64,000 nucleotides of DNA from Brasenia schreberi (GCA_036023115.1 JAYKKT010000080.1:12261001-12325000); one strand, 5' to 3'. Positions 1 through 10,844 are shown, counted from the first letter of the stretch. Notes: generated from the letters alone by a model not told the origin. Numbers and translations: made by a program.

Positions 1-1061
1 TAATAGGCTATTAGGTTCAAATCAGCTCCCAAGTGCTGATAATGGAGAGAAAGCAGAATGCCAATGGACTGTGTGCAGAATTGGTATTGAATGGCTACAT
101 GACGAATGTGGTAACATACGTAAAACATGACCAGACCGAATTCCTAATATGCAGCAAATACTTCAAAACAGATGAATAATTACAATTAATATGTAACGAG
201 GATGATGCAAAATTTCTGCAATAGGTAAGGTTGACATATGTCGTGCAGGATTCCAAATAATGCTGTAAAGTGTGGAACAGATGCTGATAACCGATAATAT
301 GCCGACTATGATGGATTAAAGAAAGTGACCAATTCCTAGCATGCAGGGATTAACTGGTGATGCAAAAAGTAGAGAATATTACACTATGGTAGATTGTTAG
401 AAAACAAATAAGAATGTTAAAGCAGAATTAAGAAAACTAAATATGCAATTAATGTGAATGTGAATAAAAGATGTTAATATCGAATTACTAATATGTCTCA
501 AATTGAACTAATATGCAATTATTAGTATCAGGTGCACGAACTAGGGATATGCAATGGATGCAAATGGGTGACTATTTGGCAACGATGGAACATGAATGCA
601 ATAGATGATTGAAACTAAATACCATACAAAACTTGCATAATAAGAATAATTAATATGCCTATGATAAAAACTAAATTGAGAAATGCAATTAATTTGAAAA
701 GCTAATGTAAACTAAGATGTACGTGTATGCTAACCAATTAATTAGGAATAATTATCATGCATGTAAACTGATAGGCTAATGCAATATATATGTATGCTGA
801 ACGAATAAGGAAAGAGTTAGTATGGAACCTCAATTAACTAATATGACTATAATGCAGAACTAATGGAAGATTAAATAGGAAACTAAGGAAAACTAAATGA
901 TGGATGCAATGCTGAATATGATGAATTAAGATTAAAAAAAAGGCAAGAATTAAAGCATGGCAATCGTGGAATCATGTATCAGTATCGAATAAATCGTGAC
1001 ATTATTTTCAAAATATCGTTGATACACATGGAGAAAGATAACGAGTGACTAAGCAAACTCG
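1..1061. other. AT-rich upstream DNA, no gene seen
   Basis: No open frame of note and no recognisable element. The stretch is rich in loosely repeated words such as ATGCAAT, AACTAA and AATATG, which may be a very degenerate tandem repeat. No convincing TATA box or promoter for the gene downstream could be picked out. Confidence 0.5.
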
Positions 1062-1191
1062 ATGAATTCGGGTGGCACTAGGGGCAATTTCGTAACCGTG
1101 TTACCTGCAACGATAACGTTAGCCTTTCGTTCAGTTAAAGGCCTCGAGTGCGACATGCTTTGGTTGATTTCATCACTGACTTCCGCTCTTC

Positions 1192-1193
<2 letters not shown>

Positions 1194-1236
<43 letters not shown>
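1194..1236. repeat. CT microsatellite, 5' of exon 1 ATG
   Basis: An uninterrupted run of CT dinucleotides ends directly at the candidate start codon at 1237. CT runs are common in plant 5' leaders. Length changes in this run would not shift the frame if translation starts at 1237. Confidence 0.95.
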
Positions 1237-1238
<2 letters not shown>

Positions 1239-1506
1239 GGAAGTCCAGATTCTCAGAGGAAATCCTGCCACCCTCTTCACCATCACACACAAATGTAAAG
1301 GTGGCCCTCTCTCTCTCTCTCTCTCTCCCTCTCCCTCTCTCTTTCTGTTTGTCGAGTTCTGATGAGTTCAGATTGTGCATAGATTTTTCACATTAGATCA
1401 TGCTATGGTACAGTGAGAAATCGATTTCCCAGCTATCGAACCGGTTGCCCATCCTTTCGTAGGTTGCACTGGCATGTAGTTTCAGCGAAAGCTGCCTCAA
1501 TTGAAG
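1237..1506 (+). pseudogene. HCF101: HCF101 exon 1, transit peptide, frameshifted
   Basis: From ATG 1237 the frame reads MEVQILRGNPATLF and then runs through the CT repeat to a stop near 1370. The frame that leaves the exon is open only from 1383 and contains no ATG. It ends HVVSAKAASIE, a good match to the end of the HCF101 transit peptide before the mature protein. The exon ends at GAAG|GTACTT in phase 1, which fits exon 2. At least one frameshift within the microsatellite region is needed to join the two parts. The start at 1237 is inferred from its position after the leader-like CT run. Confidence 0.65.
1307..1342. repeat. CT microsatellite inside exon 1
   Basis: A second CT-rich run (with CCCT interruptions) lies inside what should be transit-peptide coding sequence. 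The frame entering it from the ATG at 1237 differs from the frame that leaves exon 1, so slippage here probably broke the reading frame. Confidence 0.9.
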
Positions 1507-2735
1507 GTACTTTTTGTATTAAGTGCAGGAAACATCGTTTTCGTTTGGTTTAACTATAACTAATTACCGTTTAAGGGGAAAAACTAATTTCAGTGATATA
1601 AGCTTGCGTATTATTGAAATCATCAAGGTGTTTAGTTTTGTAATGATTAGCAATTGGTTGCTTGGTCGATAGATGTTCAAGAAGGCGCTTCTGGGGATTG
1701 TTTGTATTATGTCCAAATATATGAGAGTGCTCACCTTTTATTTGTGTTTTGCGAAACAAAACATTGAAGAATGATAGTGATAGACTTTTATCCTGATTTT
1801 AGCCTTTGGTTATTCCCATAGTTTTCTATGCATAGTGTCTTCATGTATATGTAAGTGTGAGTGATAGTTATTAAGTACTGATGATGTAGATCAGTATTTG
1901 GGTGATATATCTGAATATTGGTGAAGAAGAGGCTTTTGAGTTTTGATACGTCAAAAAGTGTATCCTCAGGAAATATTGCTGCATGGAAGGTATGATAAGC
2001 GTAGGGCTGGTATAAGTTCTTAATATTTTGACCCCATTCTGAGAGTTGTTATGTTTATGAATTATTTCTTCCATGAATCATTGTTTCTGAAACTTATAAG
2101 AGTGATCATTAGCCAAAGGAAAAGGCCACTCTAGACAGGGCCGAGTTTTCTAGAAAAGAAACACCTGGGTGTGTGACCGGTTTGTATTAAACTTCCTAAT
2201 AAGAATTTGAGTGAGAGATGGAAGTTAATAAGTAGACTTCTTTCTCCTTTCCTTTTTTGTCTAAATCTAGTGCTAACTGCTATCTAGATAGTAGGGAGAG
2301 AAGGTAAAAAATCTTACTAGATGGACTTCATGTTAATGACCATTTGCTTTTTTGTGTGTCTGTCTATGTGTTCATGTGTGAGTTGTTCTTCAAGAATCCA
2401 ATTTACTCTTCATTTAATATGATTATACTGTATGGTGTACAGTGAATACATGTATCTGAACAGTCTGAAGAAAAGTTGAAATGAATTTTGTTTACATGTG
2501 GCCACAAAATTTACTCAAAAAAAATCCAATTCACACTTCATTTTATATGGTTGTACTGATTGCCGCTATACGTGACTAGATTTATCTAAACGCTATCTGA
2601 AGTAAAAGTTAGAAAATAGGGTTTTGTTTGTAAGTGGCCTCAAATTTAATCGTGATGGATCATGATCTTCCATAGAATGTACTTCCTTTTATATATCTTT
2701 ATGCCCCCTAAATGACAAATTTCTTTGTCGTGCAG
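1507..2735 (+). other. HCF101 intron 1
   Basis: GT...TGCAG boundaries. AT-rich, without a recognisable mobile element or open frame. Two weakly similar tracts near 2390-2510 and 2515-2645 (both with TTTATATGGTT/TTAATATGATT and AAAATAGG-like words) suggest an old local duplication. Confidence 0.6.
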
Positions 2736-2878
2736 TCGGTTCTGCAAAGCTGTCTAGGGATAATGCTGAAAAGGATGTGCTGACTGCACTCTCCCAAATT
2801 ATTGATCCAGATTTTGGTACAGACATTGTTTCATGTGGATTTGTAAAGGATTTGCTCATTGATGAAACCGTGGGGGAG
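2736..2878 (+). CDS. HCF101: HCF101 exon 2 (start of MIP18/DUF59 domain)
   Basis: Open in phase 1 from exon 1. It encodes AEKDVLTALSQIIDPDFGTD followed by IVSCGFVKDL, the strongly conserved opening of the N-terminal MIP18-type domain. Acceptor TTGTCGTGCAG and donor GAG|GTACTT are good. Reading frame intact in this exon. Confidence 0.9.
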
Positions 2879-3031
2879 GTACTTGTGGTTGCTTGGTAAA
2901 ATGTTCTTTTCTGTAGACACACACAAGCAGACATGAGAACACACACACACGAGTGAGTCATTGGGCAGGAGATGAATGAAGGACACCCAGAGAGAGAGAG
3001 TCATTGAAGATGATTAAATAATTTATTTCAG

Positions 3032-3082
3032 GTTTCCTTCCGGTTGGAGCTTACAACACCCGCATGTCCAATCAAAGATATG
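3032..3082 (+). CDS. HCF101: HCF101 exon 3 (DUF59, TPACP motif)
   Basis: A 51-nt exon encodes VSFRLELTTPACPIKDM and keeps the conserved cysteine of the TPACP motif. Acceptor TATTTCAG and donor ATG|GTAAAG are good, and phase 0 on both sides matches the neighbours. Intact. Confidence 0.9.
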
Positions 3083-4210
3083 GTAAAGCCATTTCTTCCC
3101 AATATATCCTCTATATTTGGAGTACTTTTCTTGTTTTTCACTTTCTGGATTTCATATTCACTTATATACTTTCTGGCAGGTAGGGTCGATAAAACGAACT
3201 TGGCAAGACTATGTTATACCTCTTGTACATTACTAACCTAGGTTTTGGGTTCATTCCGTTGCACATGTGCATGATTGAGGCTTCTCTTTAGACATGGTAT
3301 TATCATGAATATACATGCCAAAACTATGAAATCCTAGAAATATCTCTCCCAATTGATGTGGTACAGGCAAAATCTAATGGAGCGTGAATTAAGTAGTTGG
3401 GTGATAATCTCATACAATAAAAAATGGCTGCATGTGCATCATTACCAACTGTGAGAAATGTACCGATCCACATGTGATACATGGACATCAAAATTGTTTA
3501 GCGTAATCTATAGTGTTTTGTATGGATAAGGGGTCCATAGAGATAATGTAACAGAAACCTAGGTGGCTGGATCCATGTGACTAACAATTTTGTACAGATT
3601 ACCTGTTGAAAGGTTTGCAGTTTTCTGATGAGGCATGTAATTTGGTTGTCGCTGAACTTGATGATATTTGATTGACTGGGTTGTTGAATCTGTTCTGCGT
3701 TTGATACTTTTTCAATGTCAGAAGCAGATAGCTTGCTAAACATCATACTAATTCTCAGAGGCAATATTCGAAATTGTTAAAGTAAGCCTTATCATGTTAT
3801 GCCCTCTGTAATGCGTGATATATATCTATTCATTTAGGGAGATGATACCTATCCATGCATATAATTTAGAACAATAAGGGACTGACACAGAAGCATGGTG
3901 CATGTAAGACTGTAGAGTCCTGAAACCCTGGCACTGTGAATGAATCTGACTAGAAATGGTTTTGCTATTAAGTGGAAAGCAAAATTGGGTATGCAAACTC
4001 CATTTCTGCTCAAGCTATGTCCAAGGTACAATATGTAGTGCAATCAGTCAGTTAAATCATTTCCATTCCATATCCTATCAGAGTCATAAGAGTGTTGAAT
4101 GGACCTTCTCAACTACTTATTTTTAAATCGGATCTTGCCTAGCTAAAACGACTAGGTTGTGCCCAATTCAACAGCAGTGTAGATTATCCAGAACATTTCA
4201 TTTTTGACAG
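3083..4210 (+). other. HCF101 intron 3
   Basis: GT...GACAG boundaries. No mobile element or structured RNA recognised. Confidence 0.6.
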
Positions 4211-4366
4211 TTTGAGCAGAAAGCAAATGAAGTGGTGGGAGCACTTCCTTGGGTTAGGAAAGTTATCGTTCAGATGTCTGCCCAACCTGCAAAACATATG
4301 TTGGCTGCGGAGCTCCCCAAGGGATTGCAGAATATTTCAAACATAGTAGCTATCTCCAGTTGCAAG
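4211..4366 (+). CDS. HCF101: HCF101 exon 4 (end of DUF59, entry to NTPase)
   Basis: 156 nt, intact. It encodes FEQKANEVVGALPWVRK, then SAQPAKHML, and ends ISNIVAISSCK at donor AAG|GTATGG. The next codons in the family are GGVGKST, the Walker A loop, which should open the following exon but is not found. Confidence 0.9.
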
Positions 4367-5012
4367 GTATGGCTTTACTTTTGGATTTGTTTTCCCTTCA
4401 CCTTCATAAGCTTGATGGGAGAGTTACATAAAAAGGACATTGCTGTTAACAATCCTAGAAAGTGCAAAACTAAAGTACCTTAATAATGAAATTTGTCAAC
4501 CAGAAGAGAAGGTTTCTCAATATGCTACATGTTAAATGAATTCGTGATCTCATGGATACTTCAGTCTATGATATTTAGTACTGGAAGAATCTTAATGTGC
4601 ACGAGTTGGCTGACAACGCGGAAGCTACAGTAGATGAATATTGAAAGAAAAGACACTTTAATAAGAACATGAAACCATTTAAAAGTTATGAATGTACAAG
4701 GGGGAGGGACTATTACTGAGTACTATTGTGTAGACAAAGTGACAATGGAGAGCAATGCTTACTTGTTTTTCGCCCATCTGGATGGATCACCAAACTTTTG
4801 CTTACTGTAGCGTTGTTGTCATTCTAGACAACTCTGGCCAGACGACATTTGTCTTGTCAACATGGCATTTTCCACCAGGTGTTTCTTCCATTTTTGATAG
4901 GAAGTATCTGAGGGCATGATGTTTCCCCTTCAAATTTGCATGATATAAATGCACCAAAAATGCTTTCAGGAATGAAACTTGACACACTACATATAAACCA
5001 GTAACTACATCA
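4367..5012 (+). other. HCF101 intron 4, left part
   Basis: Host intron DNA between exon 4 and the LINE insertion. Checked by eye for a Walker A coding block; none seen. It ends in the 15-bp target-site duplication at 5013-5027. Confidence 0.55.
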
Positions 5013-5566
5013 CCTTTTTTTAATGTAAACAAACACAACAACTAAGCCTTTTCCCATTCATGGATTCTTTGTTTCCTTAGAGCTCGATCATATGTCATGC
5101 TAACAATTAACTCAACATAAGCTATATCATTCTTTATTGTTTCCTTCCAATATTATTGTGGTCTTCCTCTTGCTCTTTGGACATTTTCACCATCTAGTTT
5201 CTCATACCTTCTTATCGAAGCTTCTTTTGATCGTGCTTCTATGTGTCCAAACCATCTTAAACGATTTTCTCTCATTTTATCATCTATTGGTGCTACTCCT
5301 AATTTGTTTTTAGTAATATCTTCATTTTTGCCACTGACATCTTTTCTTCATTTTTATTACGAATATTTGTTGTATATGTTGATGATTAATTGCTCAACAC
5401 TTAGAACTATATAACTTAATAGGTCTAATTGCTCTATAATATTTACTCTTAATTTTAATGCTATTTTCTTGTCACATATAATACCTGATGTATCTCTCTA
5501 TTTTAACCAACTTGCATTAATTCTATGTGTAATATCTCCATTAATTTTTTGATCACTGTGAAAAAT

Positions 5567-5774
5567 AGAATTCCGGCTATGCAAGGGATCACCCTTGCAT
5601 AGCCAATCCCAAGTCCGGATAAAGGAGGAGGGTTGCGTTAGGCTTCCGATAGCCAACATAAAACTTTGTCGGACTTATTTACCATGGATTCTACAAATTA
5701 TGATAGGGCTATGTGGAAACAAAAAATCCATGTAGCCGACCCCATCTAGTATGGGAAAAGGCTTAGTTGTTGTA
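5567..5774 (+). mobile_element. Short LINE-derived element (5' UTR + 3' tail), 208 bp
   Basis: The left part (GGATAAAGGAGGAGGGTTGC, then GGCTTCCGATAGCC, then AAAACTTTGTCGGA) matches the 5' UTR of the RTE LINE seen at 13645-13791. The right part (ATCCATGTAGCCGACCCC, then GGGAAAAGGCTTAGTTGTTG) is the LINE 3' end. Nothing of the endonuclease or RT lies between. TGAAAAAT flanks both sides (5559-5566 and 5775-5782). It is thus a non-autonomous unit copied as a whole, probably by the parent LINE. Confidence 0.8.
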
Positions 5775-6542
5775 TGAAAAATTGACTCTAAGTATTAATC
5801 TTAGTTTTTGTGTCACCTGAAATAACCAAATGATCAAATATGTATTCCATATATCTATCTTCTATTAAATTGGAAGTCTTTTCCTTCTAATGTTTCTCAC
5901 CATAGTTCTAATTTCCTATTAACTTTTTTCTTAAACTCATCTATGGACACAACGTTATCCATAAATGACATACACCAAGGTACTGTTGATTTGACCCTCC
6001 AAAATATATTTTATTCATCAGAAAACAGAAGAATACAAGAGGTAACGAAGAAGGGTGCAGGTCGGCACCCCTTGGCTGCCGCCACCTGCTGCCCACGTTT
6101 TTTCACTTCTCACTAACTCTAAAGACAACATTTTAAATACTACTAATCTAACTCGAAAGACTAAAATGCCCCTAATTAGTAACTAATAGGATTCGGGTCT
6201 CAATGGATCAGAATATGATCTATTGGGATCCAAACCGTACATAACTCATACTAATTACATAGAATTGAACATAAAGACATTACACGACACAACCTAGACT
6301 CTAAACATTCTGTCAACTTGCTCTTCACAACACGCCCCCTCAAGTTGACTCCTAAAGACTTGTAATTTTCAATTGTAACAGTGCATTCTGAAGGCCATTG
6401 ACTCATGCTGATTTGGTGAAAATGTCTGCCAATTGCGAACATAAACTAGATTGAAAATTCCTTTGGAAATCTTTTCTCTCATAAAGTGACAGTCGATCTC
6501 AATGTGCTTTGTCCTTTCATGGAAGACTGGATTCTGTGCTAT

Positions 6543-6914
6543 TTACAGGGCAACTTTATTGTCTGTAAAGAATCTAATCGGAGAGTTTTCTTTAAATACA
6601 ATTTCTTCTAGGAGTGAGATAATCCACTGTCCCTCACACATACCTAGAACGATAGCTCGGTATTCTGCATCTGCACTGGACCGGGCTACCACAGACTGTT
6701 TCTTGCTTTTCCAGCATACATTATCCTTAAATTTAGGTAGTAACATTCTCAGCTTAGATAATGGTAAATGTCCCAATCTTTGATGCCATCGAGATATGTC
6801 CTCTTTATGTTTCCTGGTGATCACAGTTGATTGCAGTGCTGCTCCTTTATGATCATCACAGAAATATAAGCCTCTTCTCATATTATCCTGTCCAAAGATC
6901 CTCCCCGTCTGCAT
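6543..6914 (-). pseudogene. Copia fusion frame: GAG-pre-integrase joined to RNase H
   Basis: One 123-residue frame contains WHQRLGHLPLSKLRMLLPKF (pre-integrase zinc region start) and passes straight into CWKSKKQSVVARSSADAEYR (RNase H end region). The integrase core and RT that normally separate them are missing. The junction, near residue 67 (DNVCWKS), marks an internal deletion that happens to keep one reading frame. Confidence 0.85.
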
Positions 6915-7048
6915 CTCCTAAAAGTAACACCCAGTAGAATCAAATATTATACTATATTTTTTTTATCTATAGTCATAGCAAACACAGATAATAAGATATT
7001 TGGAACATGCAGGACATTCTTTAAGATACCAAACGAAGTAGTAATACT

Positions 7049-7324
7049 TCATTTTCCAGCTATGGGAGTATAGGAACCATCTACAAGTTTGATATTAATG
7101 CTGTCTTGAGATAATTCATAATTATAAAAAAACTCTCTTCGACTGACCATATGATTTGTCGCACCTGAATCAATAACTAAAATACGTGAATAAGAACTAA
7201 TATTACCCTGAGTTAGGAAAGAAAAAGGATATGCCATCGTGGCATGAGGATCACTGTGAGATGATGTAGACACAGATTGAGAATCAATTAGTCTGGCTTT
7301 AAGGAGTTCAATTTCTTTCTTCAT
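7049..7324 (-). pseudogene. Copia A2 protease region
   Basis: 91 residues with the aspartic protease motif VIDSGATNHM at about residues 50-59, preceded by the gag-like helix MKKEIELLKARL. It is almost the same as the protease frame of Copia A at 19577-19855. The polyprotein is broken by stops on both sides. Confidence 0.85.
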
Positions 7325-8768
7325 ATCTGCTAATGAGGCCGTACTATCATCATTCCTTAGTTTCTCTGTCTGATCACTGCTGAAGTAAGCCCTGTTGGAT
7401 CGATTCTGATTCTGAAACTAAGTAGGTACTCTAACTAATTTTTAACATGTTTCCCTCGTATGACATGATTTTCCACAATGTTAACAGATTACCTTATCCT
7501 TGTCTTCAGAAGTGATCCCAGATCTGCGTCTGCCTCGTCCATAACCTCCTCTCTCCCTAGAAAAGGTGGGAGTAGATGTACCTCTTCCTACAAATGGTGA
7601 AGTTTATGATATATTCACTTTGGTTTCTTTTTCTAGCTGCTTTCTGTCATTTTCACGAAGTAGGAGAGAATATACTAGACTCAATGGTAGGAGTTCTTCT
7701 CTACTAAGAATATTGTTATTAACAGCCTCATACTCAGAAGAAATTTCCCATAGAAGATCAAATACTTTTCGCTCTTCAAATTCTTCATTGCGCTCAAGTG
7801 TGCAGCTCTGGCATTTGGTTTTGGAGTAGAATTGTAATTTCTCCCACAGACCTCTGAGTTCTGCATAGAACTCACTGATAGTTCTTCCTCTCTATCTGCA
7901 TTTCCTAATCTTTTCTATAAGATCATACTTCTTTGTAATGTTTTTTCTCTAGACATAAGCCTCTTGTACTGCCAATAATATTTCTCTGGGTGTTTCCAAG
8001 AACATAAAGGTATTGCCAATGGAAGGTGCCATAGACTGAATCAACCAAGCACTCACCAGTGTATTTTCTTTTCTTCATGTAGAATAAAGAGGATCGGTAC
8101 TTGAGGGTTGAGTTACTTCACCCGTTATGTAATCCCAACACCCCCTGACCATAATTGCCAGTTCAATTAAACGAGCCCACTGTAGATAATTTTTTCCCTC
8201 TAATTTCAGATTGGTTATCTGGAACCCTTCATTTTTATCTGTAGAATACTATTCATTTGTATCACCCATCTTGGTTCTTTTCATGAATATTTCAAGGTAA
8301 TCTTTTTTAATAAACTATAATTTAGATTAAATACACTTGGAACACGATTAAATAAGAAACTGTGTGTGTATGAAATACACCAAGGGACTGAAATACCCTA
8401 GGAATCTGCTTCTCACTTCAAGAGCCCGTGAACCCTAAGTTACTTATGCATAACCCTCTGTTATGTACTTTATAAAATCATGAAATATGATATGAAGAAG
8501 AAACATAATACCGATGTAATCCACAAAATCACTAATAAAATCTGCACTTCACCAATTCCCTAATCTCAATATGAAATATGAAAATCAAGGTATCTTCCAT
8601 CCAATGGATATAATCTCCTCTTTTTATGGATTCTTTCTATGATCATTAAAATAGAAGAAAACATTCAACCAAACAATCAAATAGGCTTACGATTTTGGCT
8701 GAATCCACTTAATCGGTATGAGAACACTTCATGATTGGCTGAAACTTCGTGATTAGGCTCTGATACCA
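7325..8768 (-). pseudogene. Copia A2 gag region, decayed
   Basis: Minus-strand gag-like sequence parallel to 18640-19560 of Copia A, including the region before the zinc knuckle and the segment that ends at the primer-binding site. Multiple stops and frameshifts. Confidence 0.65.
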
Positions 8769-9141
8769 TGTTGATTTGACCCTCCAAAATATATTTTATT
8801 CATCAAAAAATAGAAGAATACAAAAGGGAATGAAGAAGGGTGCAGGTCGGCACCCCTTGGCTGCCGCCACCTGCTGCCCACGTTCTTTTTACTTCTCACT
8901 AACCCTAATGACAACATTTTAAATGCTACTAATCTAACTTGAAAGACTAAAATGTGCTTAATTAGTAACTAATAGGATTCGGGTCCCAATGGATCAGAAT
9001 CTGATCCATTGGGATCCAAACCGTACATAAGTCACACTAATTACATAGAACTGAACATAAAGACATTACACGACACAAAACATTCGGTCAACTTACTCTT
9101 CACAAGAGGTACTTCTCTCCATAGGTCCTTTTTCTAATGTA

Positions 9142-9541
9142 TCAAAAATGAAATACATTATTAATTATTTATTTTTCAATTTTCTTGTGAATATAATTTC
9201 TTCATTTTGTATATCTTCTATCTGCAAAATTTCATTCTTCTTAGTTTGTAATCCTCAATGTTACCCTTGGTCTGTCAACTAGTTCCCTGTGCTATGGCTC
9301 TAGCTGCTTTGGTTATAAGAGCTCTTTCTTGTTGGAAAACTTCACAGCAATTCAACACTGTTAGTGATTTGCTCACAGGGATGTGATCACAGTTCACTGG
9401 AGCACAGTACTCACTGAAGTACGATAGGGTTCAAGTTTTCTTGTTGGTCATGGCATGTGCTGAATATAAAGTAACATTTGCCATTGTCTTTTTCTTTATG
9501 TAGATTTAGGACTGAACTTATGAAATAAGAAGCCCAAAAAT
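9142..9541 (+). other. HCF101 intron 4, right part, and missing exon half
   Basis: Host DNA between the LINE duplication and the surviving exon 5 half. The expected coding block for GGVGKSTVAVNLAYTLAGMG is not recognisable in any frame. Since the LINE insertion has clean target-site duplications, the loss of this block was a separate event. Confidence 0.5.
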
Positions 9542-9604
9542 GCTGATGTTTATGGTCCAAGTTTACCAACAATGGTCTCTCCTGAAAATCGACTGTTAGA
9601 AATG
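9542..9604 (+). pseudogene. HCF101: HCF101 exon 5 remnant (DVYGPSLPTMV)
   Basis: Encodes ADVYGPSLPTMVSPENRLLEM, the family's DADVYGPS signature and what follows. The upstream half of the exon (Walker A and GIFD) is replaced by unrelated sequence with stops in frame. After the final ATG codon the next 26 nt (9605-9630) begin GATAAATTG and end CTGATAG. They look like the two ends of a collapsed intron: far shorter than a workable plant intron and lacking GT. Confidence 0.8.
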
Positions 9605-9630
9605 GATAAATTGACATTCTTTTCTGATAG

Positions 9631-9773
9631 AATCCAGAAACAAGAATGATTCTTCCTACTGAATACATGGGTGTAAAGTTGGTATCTTTTGGATTTGCTG
9701 GACAAGGGCGTGCTATTATGCGTGGTGCAATGGTCTCAGGGGTTATCAATCAGCTACTTACTACTGCTGAGTG
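9631..9773 (+). CDS. HCF101: HCF101 exon 6 (FGFAGQGRAIMRG)
   Basis: Encodes PTEYMGVKLVSFGFAGQG, RAIMRGAMVSG and QLLTTAEW. It ends in phase 2 (TG|GTAAAA) and is completed by G at 32078. The usual RGPMVSG reads RGAMVSG here. Intact frame within the exon, but joined to exon 5 only through the relic intron, whose 26 nt would shift the frame if retained. Confidence 0.85.
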
Positions 9774-10556
9774 GTAAAAACATGCTCTTATTGCTTACCT
9801 TTTGAAACCTGGAATGTAAACGGGAAAATCTTGGTTTGCTATTCTGCTATCAATTCGAACCTTGTATCGATCTTTGTCTGCCAGACAAACATATTACCTC
9901 TTTATAATTTACTATTGTCAGAAACTCTCCTCTTTGCATATTGGAGGAACTATAGAACATTCAAGCTGATGCTCTCTCCATATTGAATGTTCATTTTGTC
10001 AGGAAACTTTAGATGAGAACTTTTCTCATTGTGAAGACATTAATCAGTGTTCAGGAGCTGGGATCATTCTATTTATGTCTAATAAAAGTGAAAATAAATA
10101 AATAGAATCCTCATCTGCAATGCAGCTGTAGCCATTGAGTTGAGGTGTTCTATTTGCTAGCAGTAATTGTGGCCATTCACTAGCAGTTAGGAATTCCCAA
10201 TGGATAGAGGGGTGTCAACATAATCAGCATCTTATTCATTTTGAAAGGTAGATTTCAATCTAACAAGCAATATGAAGATCAGCGTTTATATATTGTATTA
10301 CCCTCATTTGAATAAAATGTTACTTCTTCTTTGTCTGGATTATCGTTCCACTTCATAGCAATTTGTTAATAGAGTGCCTCTTTTAACCTGGCCCTCTACA
10401 TGTACAAAAACACTGGAAATGGGTCAGACTAGCATGTGCAGATACTTATTTCTACCAAAATTGGGCTCATTTGGACCCTAACTTTACTTCCAGTGAGCTG
10501 TTCACTTCAAATATTCACAACATTGAGTTAATATCAGGCAGTGCCATGAGACCTAG
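9774..10556 (+). other. HCF101 intron 6, left host part
   Basis: GTAAAA donor and about 780 bp of AT-rich sequence before the first Copia LTR. No element recognised. Confidence 0.55.
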
Positions 10557-10822
10557 TGTTGATTAAAAAGGTGGAGCATAAAAAATGGAATCGGCGATCA
10601 GGAATGGAGGAAAATGATGGAGGAGGCATGCGGTTCACTTGCAGCTAGTGCACTCTCTCTCTCATATTTTCTTATTTCCCCACATAGGATTTAAGCCCTA
10701 TTAGTTTATTATATACAAACTCAATAGGACCAAATTACCCCTAATAAGTAACTTGAATATAAAGCTACCTTTAAATTCTACTACTACAAACTAAACTATT
10801 TTAACCATATTTCCTTCTAACA
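10557..10822 (-). repeat. Copia E 3' LTR (266 bp)
   Basis: Starts TGTTGATTAAAAAGG and ends CCTTCTAACA in plus-strand view. It is followed by CTCCCCCTCAAGTTGAG, the complement of a polypurine tract. The partner LTR at the far side of the nest was not found. Confidence 0.75.
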
Positions 10823-10844
10823 CTCCCCCTCAAGTTGAGAGGAA

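Larger units (their letters stand above)
5984..9107 (-). mobile_element. Copia LTR element A2, internally deleted, minus strand
   Basis: LTRs at 5984-6332 and 8769-9107 (TGTTGATTTGACC start) are flanked by the 5-bp duplication GGTAC (5979-5983 and 9108-9112). The primer-binding site next to the right LTR reads, on the minus strand, TGGTATCAGAGCC (initiator Met tRNA). The polypurine tract complement CCCCCTCAAGTTGAC follows the left LTR. It belongs to the same family as Copia A. It lacks most of the integrase and all of the RT, so it cannot move on its own. Confidence 0.9.
5028..9126 (-). mobile_element. RTE-type LINE copy, 5'-truncated, minus strand, hosting two insertions
   Basis: The 3' tail (plus-strand view AACAAACACAACAACTAAGCC) starts at 5028 and is followed by the reversed reverse-transcriptase C-terminal region and 3' UTR shared with the other LINE copies here. 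The body ends at about 9114. Flanks 5013-5027 and 9127-9141 match at 14 of 15 bases (CCTTTTTTTAATGTA against CCTTTTTCTAATGTA), a clear target-site duplication. The intron outside is therefore undisturbed host DNA. The copy was later entered by a short LINE-derived element (5567-5774) and by a Copia element (5984-9107). Only the distal RT and C-terminal part is present. Confidence 0.85.

Noticed and set aside
1062..1396. Open frames across the CT repeats (poly Ser-Leu and, reversed, poly Arg-Glu)
   Set aside because: They arise from the dinucleotide repeat itself; such frames stay open by composition. Only the exon 1 pieces with family matches were kept.
9290..9350. Possible decayed Walker A exon near TTGTTGGAAAACTTCACAGC
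   Set aside because: LVGK and a few bases resemble GVGKST, but the following codons do not match, and spacing to ADVYGPS at 9542 is far too long. Chance similarity cannot be excluded, so it was not called.
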